From the NCBI GenBank assembly GCA_030734395.1, contig JAUZTG010000029.1, positions 6,386,001 through 6,450,000 of the forward strand: a DNA stretch of 64,000 nucleotides. Direction: 5' to 3'. A program made the translations under genes and the position numbers. The notes under the pieces were generated by a model that made no database searches, was not told the origin of the DNA, and was given only the letters and a program-made list of their open reading frames with translations. Below, in pieces: positions 20,846 through 30,562 of this stretch. How positions within the stretch are numbered: the first letter of the stretch is position 1; each line of letters starts with the position of its first letter. The stretch is from Sarocladium kiliense (Eukaryota > Ascomycota > Sordariomycetes > Hypocreales > Sarocladiaceae).

Positions 20846-22726
20846 ATGGCTGTAGGAGAGAAGAAGGATGCGTTAGAGTCGGCCGAAGTCAACCATATTC
20901 CCTACTGGCGCATTGTGGCTGACCAAGCTGGCATCACCGACACCGTCCGCAACCACCCCTACCCAGGATCTGGCACAGAAGAAGATCCTTACGTTGTGAA
21001 TTGGATCCCCAATGACCCACGGAATCCCTTCAACTGGAGTCAGTTCCAGAAATGGTTCATCACATTAACCGTTGCGTTGGCCACGCTCGCCGTTGCCCTC
21101 GTCTCGTCGGCATACACAGGCGGTATCAGGGAAATCATCGCCGAGTTCAATATCAGCCAGGAAGTTGCCACACTCGGTGTCTCACTCTTCGTGTTGGGAT
21201 TCGCAATCGGTCCTCTTTTGTGGGCGCCGTTGAGTGAAGTTTTTGGACGGCAAATACTCTTCATCGTTACATACGGTGGGCTTACAGCCTTCAACGCTGG
21301 CGCGGCCGGTGCAAATGGCCCAGCAACATTGATTATCATGCGCTTCTTCGCTGGCGCGATCGGTTCATCACCTCTTACGAACGCGGGAGGTGTCATCGCC
21401 GATATGTTCCCCGCCTCCCAGCGTGGTCTCGCCATGAGTCTCTTCGCCGCTGCGCCCTTCCTCGGCCCCGTTCTCGGTCCCATCATTGGCGGCTTTCTCG
21501 GTGAAGGCCCTGGCTGGCGCTGGGTACTGGGCTTTCTTGCTGCCTTTTCAGGATTCTTCTGGATTGTGGGCTCGCTCCTTGTCCCGGAAACGTACGCACC
21601 AGTTTTACTTCGCAAGAGGGCTCAGAAGTTGAGCAAGATGACTGGGAAGGTGTACAAGTCGAAGCCGGAGGTTGATCGCGGCGCAGTGTCACTGGCGCAA
21701 ACGATGAAGATCACACTTTCGAGACCCTGGATCCTGCTATTCAAGGAGCCGATCGTGCTGCTCCTTTCGATCTATATGGCCATCATCTACGGAACGCTCT
21801 ATATGCTTTTCGCTGCGTTCCCTATCGTCTACCAACAGAACCGAGGCTGGAGCTCTGGAATTGGGGGCCTTTCGTTCTTGGGCATCATGGTTGGCATGAT
21901 CTTCGCTGTCACCTACAGCATTTTTGACAACAAACGATATATCCGAGCCGAGGAGGAGAATGACGGACTCGCACCCCCGGAGGCTCGCCTCCCACCTGCT
22001 CTCGTCGGCTCCGTCGCGATTCCTATCGGTTTGTTTTGGTTCGCCTGGACCACCTCAACGTCTATTCACTGGATGGTGAGCATTGCTGCGGGAGTTCCCT
22101 TCGGCTTCGGCATGGTCCTGGTGTTCCTCAGTATTATGAACTACCTCATCGACGCATACACGATCTTCGCGGCCTCGGTTCTTGCGGCCAACTCAGTCCT
22201 GAGGTCTCTCTTCGGAGCGGCATTCCCACTCTTCACCACGCAAATGTACGACAGACTTGGGGTGCACTGGGCGTCTAGCGTTCCCGCATTTCTGGCGCTC
22301 GCCTGCGTGCCCTTCCCATTCCTCTTCTACAAGTATGGCGAGCGGGTACGGAGAAAGTGCCACTTTGCTGCAGAATCTCTTGAGTTCATGCGCAAGATGA
22401 AGGATGCAGAACGGGCTCGGGAAGCGCAGGAAGATATGGACGACGAGAGGGAGGCCTCTTCAAATGGCAGTATCTCGGAGCACGACGATGATGGGACTCA
22501 AGAAACGGGTGCTGATACCGAGGGTCCGCTCTATGAGGACATTCAACCCATGTCCCGCCGGTCAACAAGACGCTTGTCACGAGCAACGAGCCGTGGAAGT
22601 CACGCAAGTCGATCGATGCGCCGGATGACGACATATGAGGGCAACCCTTATAGCATCGATCGCGTCAACACCAACGATGAACAGTTCACATTAACAAGGT
22701 CGCGTTCACAGAAGTCGCACCAATAA
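20846..22726 (+). CDS. MFS transporter, DHA1 (drug:H+ antiporter) type
   Basis: A single exon of 626 aa. A polar N-terminus contains DPYVVNWIPNDPRNPFNWS, a hallmark of fungal DHA1 carriers. Twelve membrane segments follow between about residues 65 and 500. Motif A reads LLWAPLSEVFGRQ after TM2, and the antiporter motif C region reads GPVLGPIIGGFLG. The C-terminal cytosolic tail, from about residue 515, is unusually long (some 110 residues), acidic then Ser/Arg-rich, with many possible phosphorylation sites. Members sit in the plasma membrane and export toxic compounds, polyamines or secondary metabolites. It is transcribed in the same direction as the P450 1.2 kb downstream, so joint function is possible but unproven. 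A perfect inverted repeat about 210 bp upstream may be a regulator site. Confidence 0.92.
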   Translation: MAVGEKKDALESAEVNHIPYWRIVADQAGITDTVRNHPYPGSGTEEDPYVVNWIPNDPRNPFNWSQFQKWFITLTVALATLAVALVSSAYTGGIREIIAEFNISQEVATLGVSLFVLGFAIGPLLWAPLSEVFGRQILFIVTYGGLTAFNAGAAGANGPATLIIMRFFAGAIGSSPLTNAGGVIADMFPASQRGLAMSLFAAAPFLGPVLGPIIGGFLGEGPGWRWVLGFLAAFSGFFWIVGSLLVPETYAPVLLRKRAQKLSKMTGKVYKSKPEVDRGAVSLAQTMKITLSRPWILLFKEPIVLLLSIYMAIIYGTLYMLFAAFPIVYQQNRGWSSGIGGLSFLGIMVGMIFAVTYSIFDNKRYIRAEEENDGLAPPEARLPPALVGSVAIPIGLFWFAWTTSTSIHWMVSIAAGVPFGFGMVLVFLSIMNYLIDAYTIFAASVLAANSVLRSLFGAAFPLFTTQMYDRLGVHWASSVPAFLALACVPFPFLFYKYGERVRRKCHFAAESLEFMRKMKDAERAREAQEDMDDEREASSNGSISEHDDDGTQETGADTEGPLYEDIQPMSRRSTRRLSRATSRGSHASRSMRRMTTYEGNPYSIDRVNTNDEQFTLTRSRSQKSHQ

Positions 22727-23890
22727 ATTTCACTCGAATTTCAGGGACACGCAGAGCGGAGTCTCAGACTACAGTTTAGCGAGCATTAATATGTATAATA
22801 AATCATCAAGGTTACAAGCGGTTCCAACTTCCTTCTCTCGAGCTCTCTACGCAGATGTTATGCTCCAGCCTTTTTGACGCGCGTAAACCTGCGCGACCTT
22901 GAAAGGACATGCGAATCGCCCCGTTGAATGAAAGCTTTCCTCGAGCAGTGTTTGCGAGCATTGCTGATTGAAGTCGGTGGCATCAGGGACTTCGAGTCCC
23001 ACAAAAAGGCATGCAATATACTCTTCAGTGCATAGAGCCATGCACGTACTCTGAAAATGAAGACACACTCAGCCCACAGCCCAGAGGCCCAAAGATCTGT
23101 GTCCAGAACCAAGGTTGCTGTGCCGTTAGGCCGCAGTGTAAGCGAGCATCTCAAATGTCCAAAAAGGACGCAACGAGCGCTTCCGGTGGGCGTATGCTAG
23201 TATCCCTTTGATATGAAGGCTTTTGCTCTGGATAATTATCTTCAGAGCACAAGGAGGAGAGAAACTGGATTTCCACAGATGATGCCACAGTACGGCTCAG
23301 AGTACCCATGATGTGGAGAGCTCCCTCATCCTTCCAACAAGGGTTATGCCGCCTGCTACCCGCCGACGCGCCTGCGGGTTGCATACATGCCAGACCCTTG
23401 GCAACCGGTTGTGACAGGGACCCTGCAAGGTCCAAAATCTCTTAAGCTCTATCAGCGTCATTTTCTCCCAGTTCAGCTTAAAGATCTGTTGAGTTCTCCA
23501 AAAGTGAAGCAGACGCGAAAGTAGTTTCTTAGTTACGGTACCAGTATTCCACCACGCTTCCTTCTCATCAAACAATCTCTGCAGGCCATTATCGCTCTAT
23601 TCAGCGGGACTCTGACAACTGCAGGAAGAGCAGCATCCGGTAAAGCTATCCTTGCCTTCGTGTAGAAGCCAGAATGTTACCAACCCCGCCTCAGCTTTGA
23701 TTGTGTGGCTGCCACTCGCCAATGAGATCCTCCTTGTAATAGGTGATCAGTCATCGTTATCTTCTGCCAGACTCACAACCTCGAATGCATTCTCTACTTC
23801 TTCAAGTCTCCAAGAGACTAAGCCCTTTATTTTCTTTCCGCCGGTATTCAAGTCAAGTGGCTGTTTGTCCGTGTCGCGCCGACATACACC
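22727..23890. other. Intergenic between DHA1 transporter and P450
   Basis: About 1.16 kb without a supported gene; open frames on either strand are short and unrecognisable. The last 150 bp before 23891 are pyrimidine-rich leader for the P450. Confidence 0.45.
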
Positions 23891-25619
23891 ATGGACACAG
23901 CATCGACCAGCCTTGGGCGTGCCGCTTCAGTTGCTACGGCACCGACTACAATTCTGTATCTCGTCGCTGTCTCGGTGGGCTATCGCGTACTTCGTGCTCT
24001 CTACAATATCTCACCGTTTCATCCATTATACCGTTTTCCGGGTCCCAAGGTTGCGGCCATCAGCTACCTCTACGAAGCATACTATGATTGGATCCTGCAG
24101 GGCCGATATGGCAAGGTTATTGCTCAGATGCACAAAACATATGGTCAGTAGCTCCCTGTCCTCTGAAGCCACTTTAATATGGCTCGACCGTTCATGTCAA
24201 CCTCCAAAGCGACTTGATGCTAATATGACATCCATCCTATAGGGCCCATCGTCAGGATCAATCCGGACGAGCTTCACTGCTCTGATCCTTACTTCACCGA
24301 TGAGATCTACGCAGGTCCTGGCCGTGTCCGCGACAAATGGCAGCACCAACTGAATACTGGTGGCGCTGGGCCTGTCTCGGTCACGGGCTTCTCGACCGTA
24401 CCGCACGAAGTCCATCGCATGCGGAAAGGGGCGCTATCTCGCTTCTTTTCACGACAGCAGGTGCTGAAGCTTGAGGGTGAAGTGCGCGACTTTTCGCAGC
24501 TCGTGGCTGATAAGATGCTGCAGTCGGCTGGCGGTGAGGCTTTTGATGTCAAAGAGGCTTTCAACTGCTTCACGGCCGACATCATCTCACAGTACGCATT
24601 TGGAGAACCCATGGGCTTCATTGACCAAGACGGCTGGGAACCGAACTTTGCTACCTGGGCCAAGTCCTTCTTCAACAGTGCGTATATGATGAGGCACAAT
24701 GTACTGGCTCGGAAGATGGCTCAGATCTTGCCAATGCTTTCGGATTACATGGGTGAGGATATCAGGAGCATCATGAGGCAGATGAATGTTGTCATTCCCG
24801 GCTATATTAAGGCAGCTCTCAGCAACCCCGATAATGGCCGTGTCTTTGCCGAGCTCCAAGAGAGCAAGATGCTCCCCCCTGAAGAGAAGACCATGTACCG
24901 TCTCTCTGGCGAGGGCTTCAATTTCCTACTCGCCGGCACCGAGACCACTGCGGCCACCCTGACCGTGATCACCTACCATCTATTGGCGCAGCCCAAGATT
25001 TATGCTCGGCTTATGCAGGACTTTGAGGGCCTGGACCACAACACCCTGAAGTGGACGGAACTGGAGCAACGACCATACTTCTGGGCTGTGATCCAAGAGT
25101 CTCTGCGCATGATGCCTGGTGTGTCGCACAGATCAGCTAGAATCGCCCGCAATGAGGACCTTGTCTACAAAAGCAGAGATGGCAAGAAGGAATGGGTTAT
25201 TGAGCGGGGGACTCCCATTGGCATGACTTCGATGATCAATCATTGGGATGAGGAGCTCTTCCCTGACCCTGACGAGTACATCCCAGAGAGGTGGCTCGTC
25301 GATGGTCAGCCCAACCACAAGCTGGCGAAGTTCTTGATTGCCTTCGGCAGAGGAAGCCGCTCATGCGTAGGAGAACAGTAAGTCGAGGGAATCTTTGAAC
25401 ACTTTCACCTACCGGGGTTACGAGTCAATCCGTACTAACTTCGGGAACTACAGGCTAGCCTGGGCTGAGATCTATCACATGGCAGCTCAGGTGGCGTTTC
25501 GTATTATTCCTCGGGCACGTCTGTACGAGACTACGATTGAGGACATTTCCTATGATCATGACTGTATTGTTGTGCAGACAAAGAAGGGATCGATCTCAGT
25601 CCGCATCAAGATTGAGTAG
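23891..25619 (+). CDS. Cytochrome P450 monooxygenase (fungal secondary-metabolism type)
   Basis: Three exons (23891-24143, 24243-25377, 25454-25619) give 517 aa. An N-terminal membrane anchor (about residues 17-36) is followed by the proline hinge FPGPK. The I-helix reads LLAGTETTAAT, the K-helix ESLRMMP (ExxR), the meander PERW, and the heme loop FGRGSRSCVGEQLAWAE with the thiolate Cys459. The general build resembles ER-bound fungal P450s related to trichodiene oxygenase and CYP68-like enzymes, but no subfamily or substrate can be set by eye. The heme loop has Val-Gly-Glu-Gln where related enzymes usually read Leu-Gly-Ile-Asn. It converges with the sugar transporter ending at 25871, and no terpene, polyketide or peptide synthase lies in the window. 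Confidence 0.93.
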
Positions 25620-25870
25620 GCGATTGTGTGCCGAACGGATTCTCAGTGGAAAGCATAATTGATCACCATGGGTATTGAAGATGGTCACAGATCCTACCAG
25701 GGGTGGCCGTTTCGATAGACTCGCCAGGCAGTATTGTATATTTGAGCATTTTGCATACTTGCACTATTCATCACATCCCGGATACCTTCATTTGATGGGA
25801 TGGACTATTAGGTGTTTCCAACTCTTTGAGGCTCATGATCAAACATGTTCTCAGAATATTTCGCACGCAC

Positions 25871-27835
25871 TCAAAGCTCCTTGCGCTCGTGGTGGCGCGT
25901 CTCTTCTTCGGTCTCGATGACAGCTTGCTTCTCGGCGTCATTATAGCTAACGTGAGCAACATCGGCATCGTCGCCATCGAAGATCCTAGCAATCTCCTCA
26001 AGAGTCGGGCCCTTGGTTTCCACGTAGAAGAAGTAAACGAAGACGAGCTCGACAGCAATCCAAACCTAATTTTCTGATTAGTATTTCAAACTTTCCAGCT
26101 AATTTGGAATGGACCAGTCAACTTACAGTGTAGAAGCACCAGAAGTTCCAGTTGTTGGGAAGGTTCTCGAGGGCGATGGGGTTGGTCTGGTTGCCGATGG
26201 TGAGAGCGACTTGGATGAAGAAGTTCATGATCATCAGACCACGAGCACGGAGTCTGTATGGGGTGATTTCAAGAGCGTAGGCGACGATCAGACCGGACCA
26301 GGCGATGGAGTAACAGACGTCGAAGAGCCAGATGAGGGCGATCTGGGGGTATCCGAGACGCTTGATCTCTGTCTCGCCGGTGGCTTCGAAGCGGGCAGCA
26401 ACGATTGTCCAGGCCAAGAAGAACAGCAGCATACCTAGAGGATGATGATTAGTTCGTATTCCCTCCAGAGAACGACCTCGGCAAAAATGTGGTTACTCAC
26501 CGACAGTGGCAGTCAGGAAGAGCGGGCGACGACCAAAGCGATCGATTCCCAGCGAACATCCAATAGCAACGAACAGCTTCAGCATGTTCTCTCCAGCATT
26601 CAATCCAGTCTTCTGAGCTTGGTCCTTAATACCAGCGCCCTCGTAAATAATGTTGGAGTAGTTGCTGATCAAAGCATTGCCGGAGTACTGTGAGATGATA
26701 CCGAGGGAGATCAAGAGCATAAGACGGTAACGGTTACCACGAGTGCGAATGAAGTCGAGGTAGCTGCCGTTCTTTTGGTGCTGGTACTCCAGGGCAATGG
26801 TCTCCTTGATCTCGTTGTACTCGAACTGCACGGTTGCGTTGTTGGCGTCGCCGTTGGCATGGTACTTTGCGAGAATGTCGAGGGCTTGTTCGTGACGCTC
26901 GTTGGCCATCAACCAACGGGGTGATTCGGGGATCCACCAGATGAAGCTGATCTGGATCAAAGACGGCAGGGCCTGGATCACGGTGATGGATCGCCAGGAC
27001 CAGTCGCTGCTGATGTTGATCGTGCCGAGGCCAATGAAAGCACAGACTAGAGAAAGTTGGATTAGTAGCTGTCAGAGTCTGGCAATGTGATATCTACTCA
27101 CGTGTAGCACCCAGGTTCCACAAGCAGTTGTAAATGGCAGAAACGATAGCACGATGCTGGGGATGGCAGATCTCGGTAAGCAGGACGGGGCAAGACAGCT
27201 GGGCCAGAGAGTTTCCGAAACCGACGAGGAAACGGCCACCAAGGTACACTGTCGAGATTGTTAGCTACCAGTCAAGGAGATAATTCACCTTGAGAGTAGA
27301 GTTAATAACTTACTGCCATAGCCATCAGTGAAGGCGGAAAGGAAAGCACCGAGAATCATGATGAGACATCCGATGGCGATGGGGATCTTGCGACCAAAGT
27401 GATCAGCCAAGTAAGGACTACGCGAAAGCAATATTAGCATTCTTCTGTTCTGAGTGTCCCCAGCTCTAAGGCAGACCTGAACTTACGCGAACGGGAAACT
27501 GGCGATACTACCAATCTGGTAGATGGAGTTGAGAATGCCAAGTTTCGAGCCTGTAGGGTGGTCAAAGTAATCCTGCCAATCGTCCATGGCCTGGGAGGTG
27601 TTCAACATGGAACTATAGTCTTGCTATTAGCCGACAGCCATATTTGTCCTGATCTCACGATTCCTTACCCATCGTAACCAGTCGTAGCAGAGCAGACGCA
27701 GAGAATGGCGGCATAGAAGTAGAGCTGGCGCATTCCGGGATCAGCCCACCACTTCACCTTGGCCAGGTGAGGCGCCTCAGCCTGAGCGACGGCGAGGTCC
27801 TGCTTCGTGGCCGAAGTACCGACGGCGAAAGGCAT
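25871..27835 (-). CDS. MFS sugar transporter (sugar porter family, lactose permease/hexose-like) 1
   Basis: Seven exons on the minus strand (27835-27669, 27612-27487, 27417-27314, 27248-27102, 27046-26501, 26434-26127, 26065-25871) give 530 aa. All junctions are GT..AG and in phase. Sugar porter landmarks appear in order: ATTGYDGSMLN in TM1, ADHFGRKIPI (motif A), GGRFLVGFGNS, PESPRWLMANER after TM6, RFGRRPLF, and YFFYVETKGPTLEEI after TM12. The protein should import a mono- or disaccharide by proton symport at the plasma membrane. A similar gene (34336-36075) lies 8 kb away, with a GH3 beta-glucosidase between them. The upstream region has three SYGGRG motifs (28690, 28755, 28777), the consensus for the carbon-catabolite repressor CreA/CRE-1. 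Confidence 0.93.
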
Positions 27836-30562
27836 CTTGAAGGACAAGTTCGTCAGATGCAGGTGGTTTGGTATTACTGTGGTTGCTCGTGCTTGAAGCA
27901 AGAAACTTGACACAGGGCAGAGAGGTGGCGAGCACAGCTGTCTTATCTCAATCGGTGGCCCGTGAGGAAGAACGTTTGTTTTCGCAGTTGTCTAGACCCC
28001 CGGATAAACAGGCTGAAGAATTGACTACTGAAGAGCCGCGATGCTTGGACCCTGGAGAGATCGACGGGAGCATGAAGCACGCTATTATATACATCATCAA
28101 AGCGAAGCACGGCTCAAACCCCAGACCACCCACCTTCTCCATGGTACGCTATGCATATAACTGATCAGCCGCAATTGCGTCCCGCCTCATCAATAAACGC
28201 AGCTCTTCCAATTTTGCCAAGGGCCAAGCCGGTCGGTTAATTCGGTTGGCGTCGCCGTTAGCCAGAGCTATGGGTTGCCCAGAGGCGGGAATCGACAACG
28301 GCACACCTTGGCGATGGGTATAGTATTGGCCAAGGCCTGAGGCAATGCAATTCCAGGGGAAATACCTTAGCTCACCTTCTTTGTGCTTGTGGCTGACACG
28401 GAAAGGCAGCCCGGTAGCTTCCTTCGGCCGAGGTAGCTCCATTCTTTTCGTCCTTTTTTTCCCAGGGCATTTAGGATAAAGACAGATTGAGTTTTGGAGC
28501 AAAAGGCGGGCGCGGGTGGGAATACGCTTGCTCGTGATAGGTTTTGTGGAGAGAGTGAGCGGTCCTCCACCAGAAAGCTGACGGTGAGCTATGGAGTAGT
28601 TGACTCTGTCTATAGCTATAATTGGTCCGGTTACTGGTGGTTTCTGTGGATCAGCCGCCCGATACTGGATGAGGAAAACATGGGAACTTCTGGGGTGAAA
28701 CAAGGATGGGTACGCTACCCCATTAGCCATGTTCTCTCCTCTCGTCTCCTCTACCCGGGGCTGGCTGGCTGGCTGGCTGGGGTCATTCGATGCTGAGGGT
28801 TGCCTCTGTCGTTGATCACTGGGCGTGGCTGCAGCTAAGCCGGCACTCTCGGCATTTCGTATATTATTCCCGCTCCCCTGCAGGCGAAAATGGCAGGGGA
28901 CGTGAAGCCCTTGCCAAGGGGCCAACTCAAGTCAGGTGACGAGGCCAAGGGGGAACTCGGACTTCGGCCGTTGTCGCTAACAGAGAATCCGTGGTAATAA
29001 AGCAAGATCCACAGGTAAGACGATTCGTGATCGAGTTAGCTTGGAGGGATGATGGGTGCTGGATGCTTTGCACTATTTGCGAATGGTGGCGGCTCCGCGG
29101 TGCGGCGGATCAGGCGGCTTGTTCCTCGCTTGTGTCCGAGCTCGGCGAAATACAGAATGGAATCATTCGAGATGGGATGGATGCGCTTGTCTTCTTAATG
29201 TAGACATTTTTATTTGGATGCTGTACCCGGCGCGTGTGCTGTACCCAGATGCGACAGCCACAATACGCCCAGCCAGTCCGACGCTGACATATCAACGGCA
29301 CAGCGCCGACCTCGCGGGCGCTCAACCCTCCTACTTGGAGTGTGGGGGCTGAACGTGTCTGGAGAAACTTGGGGATGTGCTCGATTACTCGTGTGGTCAG
29401 ACTGGCGAGATCGAGGCATGGTCTGACATTCCCGTTGGCGAGGAACAAGCCGGCGAATAGAAGCCGTCACCCGCCACTCGAGGTACGAGTACGGAGTACT
29501 GCTGTCTCAAATCTGCTCCTACACGTGACAAGGTGAGAGTGCTCATTAGTTGGCGAATGGTGATTCATTAACGTGTTGCTGATCGGCCTTCTCTTTATGG
29601 AGGCTGAATAAGACACAGGCTCATCTTCGTGTGGATGACACCATCGAACAAGCAAGAAGAGGTGGCAGCCATCGGTGCTCCAGGAGTCTGACTATGTATA
29701 TGCGACATGATAATCATCTAGGCTCGAATCTGGTTCCTTCTTGCATTGCGTGAAAGGGTGAAGCGTAGATAAGATGGGCAACTTTACCGACCTTGCTGGG
29801 CTTGGGTCCTTGTAACGAACGACCGCCTCGCTCAGCAAGTCTCCCTGCGAGCCTCCCTTCGGTCCGAAGCTACTACCGAATGGTGAACCGGCTAAATGCC
29901 ACGTGGCGTATCATGCATACACCTTATCTAACGTCGCATTTGTATAGGCCTACCAGCATGGACCCTTGTTGATGGAACGCAGACTGCCCTCGGATCCGTT
30001 CAAGCCCGTGAGGTCAAGGCTCCAATCGCCCAACTGCTCTGTGCAATGTCTCCCTAAGGCGAACCCGCTCTGACAAGGGGTTTTGGGCTGCCACAGCCCG
30101 TAAACAGACACATGGAGACGCAAAACGTGCATCTTAGGCTTGTCTCGTCATCATCACTGGCTTCTAATGCGAATCAGCGCTCTATCATACACTTGGAAGG
30201 CCCATGAAGTCGCTGTAGTCTAGATCCCTCGTGATGATGCTGATACAACCAAGAAGGATTGTCGCAAAGTTGATTTGGCTGATTCACAGGAGGTTTGCAA
30301 CATATCGGCAAATTGCGGAAACAATAGGTATCAAGACCTGGTCCATTCGGCCGAGAGACTTCGAGTCGACGGATTCCTATCACACCGTACATTACAACGC
30401 GAAGAAGATCATCTGCGTGTAATCTATTATCTCTAAATCTTTTTCTAAAGAGATCAAAGGCGAGGGCCCATCTATTCTATGTCTTCTCTGCTTTTTGCCT
30501 GCTGCGGTATGTTACCTCTATTTCTCGAGGATCTCCCCCGTCACAGCGCAGCCCAGCATTCA
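27836..30562. other. Long upstream region of sugar transporter 1 and downstream of the GH3 gene
   Basis: There is no supported gene in 2.7 kb. A 258-codon frame at 28149-28925 (minus) has no ATG at its start and no protein character. Candidate CreA sites lie at 28690-28695, 28755-28760 and 28777-28782. A CTGG x5 tandem lies at 28761-28780. Confidence 0.45.
28690..28782 (+). promoter_or_regulatory. Cluster of three SYGGRG (CreA-type) motifs
   Basis: CTGGGG at 28690, CCGGGG at 28755 and CTGGGG at 28777 lie about 0.9 kb upstream of sugar transporter 1. The hexamer is short and partly produced by a CTGG tandem repeat, so this is only a candidate carbon-catabolite repression region. Confidence 0.3.

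Noticed and set aside
21040..21615. 191-codon minus-strand frame
   Set aside because: Antisense shadow of the DHA1 transporter.
28149..28925. 258-codon minus-strand frame
   Set aside because: It begins at TTG, is rich in Pro/Arg/Ser from skewed promoter sequence, and has no domain.
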